Notes: generated from the letters alone by a model not told the origin. A DNA stretch of 44,045 bases from Kiritimatiellia bacterium (GCA_017454745.1 JAFTCL010000045.1:1-44045), one strand, 5' to 3'; positions 9,597 to 18,047 are shown, numbered from the stretch's first letter. Program-made: numbers and translations.

Positions 9597-10204
9597 TGAG
9601 TCACGGCAGTTTGGTGTTTTGGGTTATCGTCTGTATGGGGTTGGCGACACTCGTACTGTTTCTCGGCCGCTTGCTGAAACTGCGCCGCGCCAAGATCGAC
9701 TATGCCGATTTTCTGAAGGGCGTTTATAACCTGCTGGAGAAATCGCGGGCAGAAGAGGCGGTGGTGTTGTGCGAGGAGACCGATTGCCCGGTTTCAGCCG
9801 TCATCCTCTCCGCGCTGAGGCACCGGTCCGACCCTGCGGACGTAATCAACCAGTCGGTGCTGAACACCGAGCGTAGCGAGCTTTCGCGAATGGAACGCCG
9901 GTTGGCGACGATTTTGCTGTGTTGCCAAGTCGCTCCGCTGCTTGGATTAATTGGCACGCTTCTGGCCATGGTCTCAATAATCAACGTGTTGCACAACCAG
10001 ACTCCGCTAATCCAAAACGCCGATCTCACCGGTGGCTTGGCCCAAGCGTTCTCCTGCACCATCGCCGGTCTGGTCGTGGCCGTGCAATGCCACGCTATGT
10101 ACTCGATCCTCATTGCCCAAATCGAACGGATAGTTTTGGACATGGAAACCTGCGGCTCGGAGATTGTGGCTTATCTGGCCCACCATCAACCCGCTAAGCG
10201 CTAA
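9596..10204 (+). CDS. ExbB/TolQ/MotA-family proton channel protein
   Basis: About 202 residues with three membrane spans (about 10-27, 103-128 and 140-165). The second span carries PLLGLIGTLLAMV and the third GLAQAFSCTIAGLVVAV, the family hallmark around the conserved threonine. ExbB/TolQ proteins form the pentameric inner-membrane stator that uses the proton gradient. I chose the ATG at 9596, which overlaps the TPR gene's TGA by one base and has AGGGAG upstream; an in-frame GTG at 9593 is the alternative. It is followed after 14 nt by the ExbD partner. Confidence 0.88.
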   Translation: MSHGSLVFWVIVCMGLATLVLFLGRLLKLRRAKIDYADFLKGVYNLLEKSRAEEAVVLCEETDCPVSAVILSALRHRSDPADVINQSVLNTERSELSRMERRLATILLCCQVAPLLGLIGTLLAMVSIINVLHNQTPLIQNADLTGGLAQAFSCTIAGLVVAVQCHAMYSILIAQIERIVLDMETCGSEIVAYLAHHQPAKR

Positions 10205-10218
10205 AGGAACCCGTCGCC

Positions 10219-10713
10219 ATGTCATCAGTTTTTCAGGAAACCCCAAGCCAGCTGATCCGCAAACACCGAAACATTTACCGTTTCGGCGGCGCATGGCCGC
10301 AGGTGCTGTTGTGGGCGGTGCCTTGGATCAATGTAGTGGTGTTGACCGTACTGCTGGTTTTGGTGCATGGTAAAACCACCGCCACCGCCGGTCTGCTGTT
10401 CGACCTGCCGCACAGCCCGATCCGCGAGGGCGCCGCCGCATCGCTGATCGCCATGCTCATTCCCGTGGCGGGCGAAAACGAGGCGGGAACCCCGGATACG
10501 TTGGTGTTTTTCGACGACGACCGCTTCATCACCTCAAACCGCGACCAGATGGACGCCTTGGTGGAGCGGCTGCGCCAACGTACCGCGCAAAACGAGCGGG
10601 TGCTGCTGCTGATGGCGGACAAACGCGTCCCCCACGGCGAGGTGGTTTCTATAATCAATTTAGCCCGCGATGCGGGAGTGGAACGGGTTAACGTAGCGGT
10701 AAAGCCCGAATAA
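10219..10713 (+). CDS. ExbD/TolR-like protein with Asn in place of the membrane Asp
   Basis: A 164-residue protein with a cytoplasmic tail, one membrane span (about 28-48) and a periplasmic ExbD/TolR domain (about 60-164, with FFDDDRFITSNRDQMDALVE and VLLLMADKRVPHGEV). In ExbD, TolR and MotB the span carries an essential proton-binding aspartate in PLID. Here the equivalent is PWIN, with Asn38 encoded by AAT at 10330-10332. The family call is firm, but the loss of this residue questions whether the complex can use protons in the usual way. The Shine-Dalgarno AAAGGA lies ahead of the ATG. Confidence 0.85.
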   Translation: MSSVFQETPSQLIRKHRNIYRFGGAWPQVLLWAVPWINVVVLTVLLVLVHGKTTATAGLLFDLPHSPIREGAAASLIAMLIPVAGENEAGTPDTLVFFDDDRFITSNRDQMDALVERLRQRTAQNERVLLLMADKRVPHGEVVSIINLARDAGVERVNVAVKPE

Positions 10714-10725
10714 CGGTGGTGAAGA

Positions 10726-11463
10726 ATGCATGATATTGCCCAACTAAAAGAACTCTTCCCCCCGGCCGGCAAACGGCTCCAGTTCTGGTGGCCGCTCTGC
10801 ATCTGCGCCACGGTGCTGGGATTACTTTGGGCGCAAGTGCCATTCGGCCTGATGCTTGACCGTCACCCTATGGGTACTCCGTACGTTCTCCCGCCTCCAA
10901 GCGCCGCATACGTGGTGCTGGACGAAACTTTTGCCGCACAGGCGTTCCACCGAATCCGCTCTTCTTGGTCGTCAGAAGACCAAAAAAACAGAACCGCATT
11001 TGACATCGAATTTTCCGAAACCGGCAACGCCCTACCGGACCCCTGGGAACTGCCACGCAGCAGCGATTATCCCGTCGAGTGGCACCCTGCCCCGATTCCG
11101 CCGCTACAAACGCATACCAGCGGGATACTGTCGCCTTCGTCCGATCCCTTCGTAAACCTGCCGCCAATCAAAGAGCCCCTGCACATAACCCTTTCTCCGG
11201 GTTTGGAAAGTGCCGGATTCTCATTTGACCTTCCTAAAACCGGTGATTTTGCATCCCCTTCCGGTTCAGCGCGGTTCGAGATTGAGACCGGCGCCGACGG
11301 CCGGGTAGAACATCTGTTATCGCTGTCCGCCCCATCCGCCGACCTGCGCCGCTTTGAGTCTGCCATCTTTTGCGGCCATGCTACCGGCGCCGCCAGCGGG
11401 TTTATATCATGCGAATGGCATTTTTCTTCCACCAAAAACAAGGCAAACAAAGTTGGAGATTGA
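10726..11463 (+). CDS. TonB/TolA-like single-span protein (third component of the ExbBD cluster)
   Basis: A 245-residue protein with one N-terminal membrane span (about 21-40, FWWPLCICATVLGLLWAQV) and a proline-rich periplasmic middle (about 100-150). The C-terminal domain (about 180-240) has ARFEIETGADGRVEHLLSL and a closing EWHF strand, which fits the pattern of a TonB/TolA C-terminal domain. Its place directly after the ExbD gene supports the role of an energy-transducing partner. No direct family match can be claimed, and it is otherwise a hypothetical protein. Confidence 0.5.
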   Translation: MHDIAQLKELFPPAGKRLQFWWPLCICATVLGLLWAQVPFGLMLDRHPMGTPYVLPPPSAAYVVLDETFAAQAFHRIRSSWSSEDQKNRTAFDIEFSETGNALPDPWELPRSSDYPVEWHPAPIPPLQTHTSGILSPSSDPFVNLPPIKEPLHITLSPGLESAGFSFDLPKTGDFASPSGSARFEIETGADGRVEHLLSLSAPSADLRRFESAIFCGHATGAASGFISCEWHFSSTKNKANKVGD

Positions 11464-11466
11464 GAC

Positions 11467-14400
11467 ATGCGCGGAGTTTCCTTGATGGCCGTGAAGGCGG
11501 CGACCGTTGCCGCAGCAGTATGGGGCGGTGAACGTCCTTATGAAATGGTGATCGCCAAACGCACGGTGGACGACCATCCGCCGTTGCTGCCGATGACCAG
11601 TTCCGCCGGATGGAAAATCGAGACGAGCGATTCCGACGCCCTTGTAACCACCTCCGATGATGTATTGCTCTTTGGAAACGGGGTGATAAAAATAGTCCAC
11701 CACGCCACCGGTACCAATCCGATTATAAACCTTTCCCCGCCCGAGCCGGTCAAAATCACCAACTCCTTCGATGCCGTATCCTGCTGGATTTACGGCAACA
11801 ACCACCGCTACGCCCCCGACCCCAAGACTCCACCGGTGACGGTATTCGCCCACTTCGCGGATTCCGACGGCAAACCATTCACCATCCAGTTGGCCAGGGT
11901 GCGTTTTAAAGAGTGGTTCTTATGTCACCAGCGCCTCTCTCCAGAACTGATTTCACGGGTGGCCAAAGGTTCAGAGTTCCGCCGCTTTTCCATCACCGGC
12001 GGACGAAACACCGAAGACCGCACCATCTATTTCAACAGTCTTGCCGTGTTTACCGAGACCTTCAATCCGTTGAAAATCCCGCCTCGCCCGCAACGGGCGT
12101 TTTCACTCTTTCCTAAAATCCAATCCGGGCTTAACACCGGTACGGATCGACTCCCCTTCCCCAACTCCATTCTGACGGTAATCCCGCCCGACCAGGCCCA
12201 ATCGATCTGCCGAATCGCCCGCGGTGAAAGCGGCCGCTATTATCTGGTGCGGGACGGCGAAGACGGAAAACTTGAAATCGCCCTGCCATCCAAAGCCGCC
12301 AATTGGGACGATATGTTTTTCCGCTGGAACGGTTCGCGTTGGTATGCGATGGCATTGGACGGCGGGATTTATTTCGCCCCGAACGACGACCATCAAAAAA
12401 ACTTTCGCCCCGAAAACGAACAAATTGAAATCACCACCGACAATCTTGCCGTAATTTACCGCGGCACGTTGGCAGACCATGGCAAGACGTTGGGCGAAAT
12501 ATTCTTGAAATTCCATTTGGAAGGAAAGTCGCTGACGGCGGACCTGAAATGCACCGGCGGCAACGTTGAGGAAATCAGATTCGGCCATCTGCTGAATCTA
12601 AACCAACCGCTAATAATTCCCGTGCCGTACTATTCCTACCATTTTCCCGGACACTCAAACCGTCCTTGCGTGGTGGCTACCGCCATTGGCGGCAGCCCGT
12701 TTTTCGCGATGTACCACATGGACTGGACGCAGTCCAACGCCTCAAAGCCGTTTACGATTCCGAATCTGCGGCTGGACGGCACCGTTGCCAGCAACGGCGG
12801 AACCCGTTACCTGCCCAAAACCGACGGCAAACGTAACGATTGCACGGAACGGTTCGTATATTCCCTCGCGCCGGAATTCGACCAAGTGCTGCCCAACATT
12901 CCCAACCCTCCATCGCCGTGGAAATCTAAAACCGGCACCCATGTCTGGGTTTCCCATCCCGCGTACGACCGCGACCGTTCCGCCGAGTTCTGGCGCAACC
13001 GCAAGCGGTTGGGCATCGCCAACATGGCAATCGTTGACCACGAAAATCTTTGGCGTGACAACAACGAGAGCTTCACGTTCCGGACCTTCACCGCGCCCAA
13101 GCGCGGCGGTGACGCCAGCGAGAAAAAATATGTGGACATTTTGCAAAACGAACTCGGTTACCTGTGCGGCCCGTACAATAACTTCACCGATTTCGCGCCG
13201 GTAAACGGCTATTGGAACTACGATCTCATCTCCCGTACCCCCGACAACCAGCTACAGCACGCCTGGGAACGTTGTTACGCCCCAAAACCGTCCTATGCGG
13301 TAGCCTACTGCGAGCGGCTGACGCCCGTAATACAAAACAAATTCCATTTCACCACCGCCTATTGCGACGTGCACTCCTGCGTTGCGCCGTGGGAACGCAC
13401 CGACTATGACTGGCGGGTACCGGGCGGCGGAACCTTCGCCGGGGTGTTCTACCCGTTCGGCGAAATTATGCTGTTGCAAAAAAAGAACTGGAACGGACCA
13501 GTCTATTCGGAAGGCGGAAGCCACTTCATGTACTGCGGGTTAACCGACGGCAACTACGCCCAAGACCAATCGTACGACATTTCCATCCGCCCATGGTTGG
13601 TGGATTTCGATTTGTTGCGGATGCATCCGTTGTGCTGCAATTTCGGAATGGGCAATATGAGTATGTTCATGCCCGGACAACGTGACAAACAGTCCAGTCA
13701 AAACGCCGCAGACCGTTTTCTTGCCGCCACCGCCGCGTTCGGGCACCCCGGTTTCCTGCTCGGCGGACTGTCAGAACTGCCAAGCTATTTCTTGCTTCAA
13801 GGCATCGCGTCTTACTATACGCAGGCCGATGTTGAGTCCATCCGCTACCTCGACCCGGCTGGAAATCCACACCCCACCACTGCCGCCATCGCCAACCGCT
13901 GTTTCCGGAGATCGCAACTCTGCGTAAAATACAACGACGGAACCGGCGTGATCGCAAACGGCAATGAGCGTGACGCCATCACCGTAACTTGGAACGGACA
14001 GCAAACCGTGTTGCCTCCGAATTCATTCTACGCCCGCAGCGGCGATGGCCAAGCCGGAGCGTTCAGCGGCGAATGGAACGGCCACCGCGCGGAGTTGGCG
14101 GTTTCCAAAGACTACACCTATGTCAACGGGCGTGGACAGTTGGCGTTGTTCCCGGAAGGCGGGTGTGACGGCATCATGGTACGGCTGCCGGAAAAATCCG
14201 GAACCGAAGAAGTGATTGTTTATAAAACCTGGGGCTTGGCGGCACCAAAAGACATTCTGCTGCCGTACGCGGCCACCAACGCGATGGCGCTCAATATGCA
14301 AAGCGAAGTCATTGGCCCTGCCAAAATCGAACACACCAACGGTTATACCCGCGTGTTTCCGGTGGCAGATGCCGTATCCTACCGGTTATGGCCGAAAGAC

Positions 14401-14955
14401 CCTATACGGCGGTCAACGTTCCCGGAAATGCAGATTCAGCCGACGGCCGTAACAAATGCGGCGGTCGAATCGCTGGAATTTCCCGATTCTTTTATCGCCG
14501 CCTACGCATACCGCGGCCAAGATGAGGTGGAACTTGATTCGCAAACTTCCGGCGCGCAAGGCTACGCCGCGGCCAGATCCTGCGGCGGAGTTTCCCATTA
14601 CGGTTATTTCATCCACCCGCCTTACTTCAAAGGCACCGGATACACCCTCTTGAAATTTGCAATCGAGTTGCCGGAATCGCCCTTGGAATTCTCCTGCCTG
14701 GTCGGCAAAGTCGATGGCAGCGATCTGGGTGACGGCATCTTAACGCAAGTTTTGGTTGAAACACCCGACGGGATGCGTAAAAAAGTGGCGGAACAACAGG
14801 TGACCGAACACAAGTGGTATCCTTTGTCCGCCGACCTTTCGCCGTGGAAGGGGCAACACATTCGACTGGTCATCTGTTCCGACGCCGGTCGTTCGGACGA
14901 CAGCACCGGCGACTGGAGCGCTTGGGCCGATTTGTCTTTAAAGCCGAAAAAGTAA
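11467..14955 (+). CDS. large secreted protein, candidate glycoside hydrolase
   Basis: A 1162-residue protein not recognised by name. A short hydrophobic N-terminus (about 7-19) may be a signal peptide. The front third (about 20-470) looks like beta-sandwich modules. The middle (about 480-800) resembles a TIM-barrel glycosidase: TAYCDVHSC (Asp634) and VYSEGGSHF (Glu682) occupy positions typical of nucleophile and acid/base in retaining enzymes. The last 150 residues, with CLVGKVDGSDLGDGILTQVLVE, resemble a carbohydrate-binding jelly roll of the NPCBM type. The gene starts 3 nt after the TonB-like gene with GGAG upstream, so it ends that operon. The catalytic assignment is inference. Confidence 0.5.
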   Translation: MRGVSLMAVKAATVAAAVWGGERPYEMVIAKRTVDDHPPLLPMTSSAGWKIETSDSDALVTTSDDVLLFGNGVIKIVHHATGTNPIINLSPPEPVKITNSFDAVSCWIYGNNHRYAPDPKTPPVTVFAHFADSDGKPFTIQLARVRFKEWFLCHQRLSPELISRVAKGSEFRRFSITGGRNTEDRTIYFNSLAVFTETFNPLKIPPRPQRAFSLFPKIQSGLNTGTDRLPFPNSILTVIPPDQAQSICRIARGESGRYYLVRDGEDGKLEIALPSKAANWDDMFFRWNGSRWYAMALDGGIYFAPNDDHQKNFRPENEQIEITTDNLAVIYRGTLADHGKTLGEIFLKFHLEGKSLTADLKCTGGNVEEIRFGHLLNLNQPLIIPVPYYSYHFPGHSNRPCVVATAIGGSPFFAMYHMDWTQSNASKPFTIPNLRLDGTVASNGGTRYLPKTDGKRNDCTERFVYSLAPEFDQVLPNIPNPPSPWKSKTGTHVWVSHPAYDRDRSAEFWRNRKRLGIANMAIVDHENLWRDNNESFTFRTFTAPKRGGDASEKKYVDILQNELGYLCGPYNNFTDFAPVNGYWNYDLISRTPDNQLQHAWERCYAPKPSYAVAYCERLTPVIQNKFHFTTAYCDVHSCVAPWERTDYDWRVPGGGTFAGVFYPFGEIMLLQKKNWNGPVYSEGGSHFMYCGLTDGNYAQDQSYDISIRPWLVDFDLLRMHPLCCNFGMGNMSMFMPGQRDKQSSQNAADRFLAATAAFGHPGFLLGGLSELPSYFLLQGIASYYTQADVESIRYLDPAGNPHPTTAAIANRCFRRSQLCVKYNDGTGVIANGNERDAITVTWNGQQTVLPPNSFYARSGDGQAGAFSGEWNGHRAELAVSKDYTYVNGRGQLALFPEGGCDGIMVRLPEKSGTEEVIVYKTWGLAAPKDILLPYAATNAMALNMQSEVIGPAKIEHTNGYTRVFPVADAVSYRLWPKDPIRRSTFPEMQIQPTAVTNAAVESLEFPDSFIAAYAYRGQDEVELDSQTSGAQGYAAARSCGGVSHYGYFIHPPYFKGTGYTLLKFAIELPESPLEFSCLVGKVDGSDLGDGILTQVLVETPDGMRKKVAEQQVTEHKWYPLSADLSPWKGQHIRLVICSDAGRSDDSTGDWSAWADLSLKPKK

Positions 14956-15008
14956 TAAAAAAATTGTTTGGCCTGTAGATTTCCATTCCGTATCGCGTTC
15001 TAGCCAAA

Positions 15009-15026
15009 TGAAGCGGCAAAGCTTCA
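15009..15026. repeat. short inverted repeat in leader of the small repeat-protein gene
   Basis: TGAAGC (15009-15014), loop GGCAAA, GCTTCA (15021-15026) form a perfect 6-bp stem about 25 nt ahead of the start codon of the small cationic protein. No U-tract follows, so it is not a standard terminator. It may be a leader hairpin. Confidence 0.35.
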
Positions 15027-15050
15027 CATCAACAGAAAGGAAGGTACGGC

Positions 15051-15308
15051 ATGAACAAAGGAATCGCAAGCATAACGGCGGCGGCTGTTTTGGCGGCCGG
15101 TCTGGCATTTAACGGGACCGCCCGGGCGGATGATGCCCGCAGGGCGGCAGACGTGCAGATCAACACGGCCCAAACGCAAACGCGCAACAATGGACGCACC
15201 ATGAAGCAAGGGATGAAAGAGGGCCTGAAATACGGTCTTAAAAACGGTCTCAAGAACGGCATGAAGCGTAAAATGAAAAACGGTCTTAAAAACGGAGAAA
15301 AGAGGTAA
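15051..15308 (+). CDS. small secreted cationic protein with tetrapeptide repeats
   Basis: An 85-residue protein with a clear signal peptide (about 1-26, ending TARA) and a strong Shine-Dalgarno (GAAAGGAAGG). After a polar stretch, residues 51-85 consist almost wholly of tetrapeptides of the form (M/L)K-x-G: MKQG, MKEG, LKYG, LKNG, LKNG, MKRK, MKNG, LKNG. The mature tail is strongly positively charged and has a hydrophobic residue every fourth position. No family is recognised. An antimicrobial, membrane-binding or polyanion-binding role is conceivable but unproven. A frameshift is unlikely because the 12-nt repeat is clean and ends at TAA. Confidence 0.7.
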   Translation: MNKGIASITAAAVLAAGLAFNGTARADDARRAADVQINTAQTQTRNNGRTMKQGMKEGLKYGLKNGLKNGMKRKMKNGLKNGEKR

Positions 15309-15589
15309 TGTCTGTCCAATGCCCTTCCAAACGGCAAGCAGCCGCCCCAAAGAACCTAGGATTGGCTTTAGCCGATCGGGGTTGGTACCGCAAGCTGCAA
15401 AGGTTGGGCAAGAAACAGTTTTGCCAATCGCCCGATGGCCGCCCTTCCCAATACCGGAAGACCGCACTCAAGGCCCCCCCTGTGAGTCAAGGTTTATGCA
15501 GATGCGGAGAAGGGGCTGGCCATCGGGCATTCAATGAATCGGTTGATTGTCATTAAACTGGGATTGGAATTTCATAAAGGAGGAGTGCG
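15309..15589. other. 281-nt intergenic stretch without a recognised gene
   Basis: Two overlapping short open frames on the plus strand lack ribosome sites and show no protein-like composition. I see no tRNA fold and no clear promoter or terminator. The stretch ends in a strong AAAGGAGGAG ribosome site for the next gene. A small RNA or an old decayed gene are possible, but nothing positive supports either. Confidence 0.4.
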
Positions 15590-16372
15590 ATGAATAAAAT
15601 CTTTTTGGTTATGGCGATGGTTGGTTTGTGTGTGGTGGTAACTTATGGCGCACCGCAACGGAACCAAGGGATGGATCGCGGCGCTGTCCAAAGGCGGGAA
15701 CAGGATAAAATCAAACGCAAAGTCGCTCACGACTTGACCGAGGAAGGGGTTACCGGCCATCTGGCGTGGAAAGAATATACCGCCAATCCGACGGCCAAAG
15801 GGGAAGCGACGCTTTTGGTGGTTCTGGGCGGACGCGACTCCTTCAAAGGCACCGACACCCCGACAACGATGCCTCTCGCGGTTGAAAAGGCGCTCGCATA
15901 CGCCAAAACGCAGGTTAAGGACGGCAAAACGATAATATGGGTTCCCGAACTGGTTGCAGGACGCCGTCCGGCGCCGGAAACGCCATCATCCGACGGAATC
16001 GCGAAAGCTGTACGCGAACGCGCCCAAAAGCATGGCGTCAAACCGGAACGCATTTTCGTGACCGGATATTCGATGGGAGGGCGGTTGGCCTACACTCTTC
16101 TTCAAGAGGACCAAGACCTGTTCAAACGTGCGGTAATTGTCGGAGCTGCCGGAAACGCTGAGCAAGCCGCTAAAATTAAAGCCGACATTCTTGCCTGCCA
16201 AGGTTCTGACGACGACACCGTTTCGTTGGCTAAAGTCAAGGCGATGATGTCGGCCATCGAAAAGAAACGCCCGGGCGGCATGGTTTTGACTATGCTCAAC
16301 AAAACCGATCACAAAAGATCGGAAGAAGCGGCTTACTCGAAACACGACACTTGGAAATGGCTCTTCCGCTAG
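15590..16372 (+). CDS. secreted alpha/beta hydrolase (esterase-like)
   Basis: A 260-residue protein with a signal peptide (about 1-21) and a single alpha/beta-hydrolase domain. The nucleophile elbow is GYSMGG with Ser161; the likely acid is in ACQGSDDDTVS and the likely histidine in NKTDHKRS near the C-terminus. The overall form resembles the PHB-depolymerase/feruloyl-esterase type of secreted esterases. The substrate is unknown. A very strong Shine-Dalgarno (AAAGGAGGAG) precedes the ATG. The double-domain relative follows 18 nt downstream, so the two are likely expressed together. Confidence 0.75.
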   Translation: MNKIFLVMAMVGLCVVVTYGAPQRNQGMDRGAVQRREQDKIKRKVAHDLTEEGVTGHLAWKEYTANPTAKGEATLLVVLGGRDSFKGTDTPTTMPLAVEKALAYAKTQVKDGKTIIWVPELVAGRRPAPETPSSDGIAKAVRERAQKHGVKPERIFVTGYSMGGRLAYTLLQEDQDLFKRAVIVGAAGNAEQAAKIKADILACQGSDDDTVSLAKVKAMMSAIEKKRPGGMVLTMLNKTDHKRSEEAAYSKHDTWKWLFR

Positions 16373-16390
16373 CATGAAAAAGGTTTGCTT

Positions 16391-17836
16391 ATGACACATA
16401 CGCAACAAACGATTGGGCTGCTGATGTCGGCATTTATGATGGCGGCGGCCGCACTTGTCGCAGAACCGAATGCGGCGGAAGAGTTGGGCATGACCCAGGC
16501 CACATTCTCTCAAGGCGCGTTGGCAATCAACTACTGCGAGCGTGTCTTCTCCTACGATGAGGCATCGCCGATGCGGCTGGTGTTGGTCTGGCATGGCGGC
16601 AGCGGCAAAGGCAATGATAACCTGAAACAACTTACCACATACGCGGTGCGGCCACTTCTGGCCTACATGGAGACCAATCGCGTGAATGGCATCGTTATCG
16701 TGCCGCAATGTCCGTCATCGGCGGCCAGCTGGCTAAGCGGCGGCACGTTATCGCCGATGATGGCCTCCCGGGCGCTGGTGCGATCAAAAGCGCAAACCTA
16801 CAAAGTGGCCTCCACGAACATCTTCTTCGCCGGCATCTCGATGGGAGGCACGTCGGCATATACGCTCTTCGCCCAAGACACCCCAAGCCTCTTCGCGAAA
16901 GCTGTCGTTTGCAGCGGCGCCGGCGACACCGGGCTGGCATCCGCGATCACCACCCGGGTGCGGGTCTTCAATGGAGCTGACGACACGGTAATCGATCCCG
17001 ATTCGGGCAAGGCGATGGCGCACGCCATCACTATGTCCGGGGGAGACGCATCCTTTACCATTCTGCCGGGTTACGACCATGCCGGCGCTGCCGAAGCGGC
17101 GTTTTCCGCACCGCAATGGGAATGGTTCTTTACCCCTAATACCGCTACGGAACTCGGATTGTCCCAATCATCGTTCTCCAAAAACGGTCTTGCCATCGAT
17201 TACTGCGCGAAAACCTTCCGGTTCGATACCAATGCGGCGATGCGAGCCGTTTTGCTTTGGCATGGCGGCAGCGGACGCGGAACCGACAACCTTGCCCAAC
17301 TGTCCACCCCATCATTGCGGCCGCTGCTGGGATATCTTGAGACCAACCAAATCAATTGCGTGGTGCTTGTGCCGCAATGCCCGTCATCGGCGACGAGTTG
17401 GATCAGCGGCGGACAGACCTCGCCGATGATGGCCACCCGCGCCCTGTTGCGGTCTGTCGCCGCCGAAGAACGGATTTCCGCCGACCGGACTTTCTTCGCC
17501 GGCATCTCGATGGGCGGCACGGCATCCTACTCGCTAATGGCGCAGGATACGCCAAACCTATTCGCGAAGGCGGTAGTATGCAGCGGTGCGGGCGACACCT
17601 CCAAAGCCGTCTCGATAACCGCCCGCGTCCGGATTTTTAACGGCTCCGGCGACACGATCATCGCCCCCAGCGACGGCGAAGCCATGGCTAACGCCATCAA
17701 CGCGGATGGCGGTAACGCCCGTTACTTCCTTCTGCCCGGATACGACCACTTCACTGCGGCTGAAGTTGCGTTCTCTAACAGCCAGTGGAACTGGTTCTTC
17801 CAATCGCAGTCCGGAACAGTCATGTCCATCCACTGA
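16391..17836 (+). CDS. secreted protein with two tandem alpha/beta hydrolase domains
   Basis: About 481 residues with a signal peptide (about 1-24) followed by two copies of one domain of about 223 residues each. Both copies keep the same landmarks: LCDY-type start (INYCERVF / IDYCAKTF), WHGGSG, VPQCPSSA, FAGISMGGT with Ser150 and Ser373, a DDTVI or GDTII acid loop, and PGYDH histidine. Both triads look intact, so both units may be active. The ATG at 16391 is preferred because AAAGG sits 7 nt upstream; an in-frame TTG at 16385 is the alternative. It is related to the preceding single-domain hydrolase, though more distantly than its halves are to each other. Confidence 0.78.
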   Translation: MTHTQQTIGLLMSAFMMAAAALVAEPNAAEELGMTQATFSQGALAINYCERVFSYDEASPMRLVLVWHGGSGKGNDNLKQLTTYAVRPLLAYMETNRVNGIVIVPQCPSSAASWLSGGTLSPMMASRALVRSKAQTYKVASTNIFFAGISMGGTSAYTLFAQDTPSLFAKAVVCSGAGDTGLASAITTRVRVFNGADDTVIDPDSGKAMAHAITMSGGDASFTILPGYDHAGAAEAAFSAPQWEWFFTPNTATELGLSQSSFSKNGLAIDYCAKTFRFDTNAAMRAVLLWHGGSGRGTDNLAQLSTPSLRPLLGYLETNQINCVVLVPQCPSSATSWISGGQTSPMMATRALLRSVAAEERISADRTFFAGISMGGTASYSLMAQDTPNLFAKAVVCSGAGDTSKAVSITARVRIFNGSGDTIIAPSDGEAMANAINADGGNARYFLLPGYDHFTAAEVAFSNSQWNWFFQSQSGTVMSIH

Positions 17837-17856
17837 ATCCTTGCCCAAAACGACAA

Positions 17857-17951
17857 CGTTTTTTAGCCGCACAAGACGCAAGGGCGCAACGAACGTAAAT
17901 TGAACCGTGCTGAATATGCAGAATCTCCGCGTCTCCGCGCCTCTGCGTGAG
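17857..17951. repeat. dispersed intergenic repeat, copy 2, with TCTCCGCG/GCGTGAG segment
   Basis: The sequence begins GTTTTTTAGCCGCA, continues with AAGACGCAAGGGCGCAAC, and ends with TCTCCGCGTCTCCGCGCC and CTCTGCGTGAG. The start matches the element at 165-230. The element occupies most of the 211-nt gap between the double hydrolase and the sigma factor gene. An AAAACG-ACAA-CGTTTT hairpin with a T-run at its left edge (about 17847-17862) may terminate the hydrolase transcript. Confidence 0.55.
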
Positions 17952-18010
17952 TAAATCGATTCGCTTCATATCGCACTATTCCCGGATACGCCATCGCTTG
18001 ACAATAATCC

Positions 18011-18040
18011 TTGCCCGGCATCGCGGATGTGTGCTACAAT
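18011..18040 (+). promoter_or_regulatory. extended -10 promoter for the sigma factor gene
   Basis: -35 TTGCCC (18011-18016), 18-bp spacer, -10 TACAAT (18035-18040) preceded by TGC as an extended -10. The preferred ATG at 18048 lies 7 nt after the -10 box, at or within a base or two of the expected transcription start. There is no Shine-Dalgarno, so the message should be leaderless. Confidence 0.6.
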
Positions 18041-18047
18041 TATTAGT

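Noticed and set aside
15308..15556. Two overlapping plus-strand open frames in the gap after the miniprotein
   Set aside because: No ribosome sites and no protein-like pattern; they overlap each other in different frames.
17998..18040. Perfect TTGACA at 17998-18003 as the -35 of the sigma gene promoter
   Set aside because: It lies 31 nt from the TACAAT box, too far for a sigma-70 promoter. The TTGCCC at 18011 with the extended -10 fits better.
18027..18047. Upstream ATG of the sigma factor at 18027
   Set aside because: It lies before the -10 box, so the predicted transcript would not contain it.
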